DNA of 64,000 nt from Corynebacterium incognita (GTDB lineage: Bacteria > Actinomycetota > Actinomycetes > Mycobacteriales > Mycobacteriaceae): assembly GCF_014217255.1 (NCBI RefSeq), contig NZ_CP059404.1, positions 1,364,001-1,428,000 on the forward strand, in the 5' to 3' direction. The notes below the pieces were generated by a model that saw only the letters and a list, made by a program, of their open reading frames with translations, was not told the origin of the DNA and did no database searches. Below, piece by piece: positions 63,068 through 64,000 of this stretch. The translations under genes were made by a program, and so were the position numbers. How positions within the stretch are numbered: position 1 is the stretch's first letter; each line of letters starts with the position of its first letter.

Positions 63068-64000
63068 TTAGGCGCGGCCTGCCTGCTCCATCCAGCCCAG
63101 ACCAGGGACGGATTCGATGAGGTTGCGGGTGTAATCTTCCTTCGGGTTGCTGAAGATTTCCTCCGTGGTCCCGTGCTCCACCAGGGAGCCCTTGCGCATC
63201 ACGACGACGTCGTCAGCGGTCTGGCGGACCACCGCGAGGTCGTGGGTGATGAACAAGTAGGTCAGGCCGAGCTCCTCCTGCAGTTCGGCCATGAGCTTCA
63301 GCACCTGGTTCTGCACCAGCACGTCGAGGGCGGACACCGCCTCATCCAGCACGAGGATCTCCGGCTTGAGAGCCAAGGCGCGCGCGATGGCGATGCGCTG
63401 GCGCTGGCCACCGGAGAGCTCGTTGGGGTAGCGGCGCATCGCGGAGCGCGGCATGGCCACCATGTCCAGCAGCTCCGCTACGCGGGCCTCGCGCTCCTTG
63501 CGGGTGCCCACCTTGTGCACGGCCAGCGGCTCCTCGATGCAACGGTAAATCGAGTACATCGGGTCCAGGGAGCCGTAGGGGTTCTGGAAAACCACCTGCA
63601 TCGTGCGGCGCATGTCGAACATCTGCTTCTTGTTCAACGTGGTCATGTCGGTGTTGCCGTAGAAGATCTTGCCTTCCGACGGCTCGAGCAGGCCCAGCAC
63701 CATATTCGCCACGGTGGACTTGCCCGAACCGGACTCGCCCACCAGCGCCAGGGTGGTGCCTTTGCGCAGGCCGAAGCTCACGTTGTTGACCGCGATGAGC
63801 TCCTTCTTCTCCCCGCGGTAGCCGCGGATGTCAAAGCGCTTGGTGAGGTTCTCGACTCGAATGATCTCCTTGCCCGTTTTCACTGCGTCCGAGTGGTCTG
63901 CGGAGATACGCGTGGACGTCAGGGACGGGGCGGCGCCCACGAGACGCTGGGTGTAGGGGTGCTGGGGATCGTCCAGGATGGCTCGGGACGGGCCGGACTC
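63068..64000 (-). CDS. Oligopeptide/dipeptide ABC transporter, fused double ATPase (C-terminal part)
   Basis: The visible 310 codons are open to the window edge. The first ~30 residues (DDPQHPYTQRLVGAAPSL) are the typical C-terminus of a DppD/OppD ATPase, directly joined to a complete DppF/OppF ATPase: Walker A GESGSGKST, Q-loop FQNPYGSLDPM, signature LSGGQRQRIA, Walker B ILVLDEAVS, and THDLAVV. So the gene encodes a tandem ATPase for peptide or nickel uptake. The 5' end is outside the window. It is convergent with marP nine bases away. Confidence 0.92.
   Translation of the reverse strand, partial: ESGPSRAILDDPQHPYTQRLVGAAPSLTSTRISADHSDAVKTGKEIIRVENLTKRFDIRGYRGEKKELIAVNNVSFGLRKGTTLALVGESGSGKSTVANMVLGLLEPSEGKIFYGNTDMTTLNKKQMFDMRRTMQVVFQNPYGSLDPMYSIYRCIEEPLAVHKVGTRKEREARVAELLDMVAMPRSAMRRYPNELSGGQRQRIAIARALALKPEILVLDEAVSALDVLVQNQVLKLMAELQEELGLTYLFITHDLAVVRQTADDVVVMRKGSLVEHGTTEEIFSNPKEDYTRNLIESVPGLGWMEQAGRA

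Overview
The window looks like a chromosomal segment of a moderately GC-rich Corynebacterium. The evidence is lysC-asd followed by an ECF sigma factor (sigC) and katA, a class A PBP beside a WhiB regulator, glxR-nth-marP, aspT-dnaX-ybaB-recR, murT-gatD, an MmpL transporter, and tRNA adenosine deaminase with its actinobacterial partner protein. From memory, the order of the second half resembles C. glutamicum. I cannot name the species.

Layout. 1-2.7 kb: molybdopterin genes (moaB-like fragment, moeA, moaD) and the aromatic aminotransferase pat. 2.7-8.5 kb: tRNA-Ser(GCU), a two-gene pimelate-to-biotin operon bioW-bioF with a BioQ-like operator, mgtE, a DASS anion transporter and tRNA-Arg(ACG). 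8.5-10.6 kb: a small AT-rich accessory patch with a 99-bp MITE-like hairpin element, an orphan HsdR-N-type nuclease and a small membrane protein. 10.6-20.7 kb: ocd, an amino-acid permease, tyrA, the tadA pair, csbD, tRNA-Ser(CGA), a YjiH-family membrane protein behind a histidine-rich leader-peptide attenuator, and an MmpL transporter. 20.8-30 kb: a queuosine-salvage neighbourhood (tgt, yhhQ-type transporter, gluQRS) opened up by AT-rich accessory DNA that carries a thioester-domain, LANTG-anchored repeat protein, a complete IS256-type element with an 8-bp target duplication, and a secreted subtilase. 30-46.6 kb: a serine/threonine-type transporter, tRNA-Ser(GGA), SRP RNA, aspT, dnaX, ybaB, an HNH/DUF222 gene, recR, gatD-murT, a degenerate exonuclease-BRCT protein, leuA with a leucine-containing leader ORF, a GT-C membrane protein and a DMT permease. 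46.7-64 kb: lysC-asd, a YkvI-like permease, sigC, katA, tRNA-Pro, a phosphoesterase, yqeY, ponA, whcA, small housekeeping genes, glxR, nth, a thioredoxin-like protein, a NUDIX hydrolase, marP and the end of a fused oligopeptide ABC ATPase.

The observations I rate highest are these. (1) A four-segment histidine attenuator in front of yjiH, which points to a histidine-related transport role. (2) A Tgt that keeps its catalytic aspartates but has lost all three zinc cysteines and the substrate-pocket cysteine, encoded near a YhhQ-type importer and GluQRS, which suggests direct queuine salvage. (3) A bioWF operon in a genus usually described as lacking the early biotin steps, with a near-consensus BioQ operator. 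(4) A non-coding MITE whose ends and hairpin match the complete IS 16 kb away. (5) A DnaQ-like protein fused to BRCT whose catalytic acids are gone.
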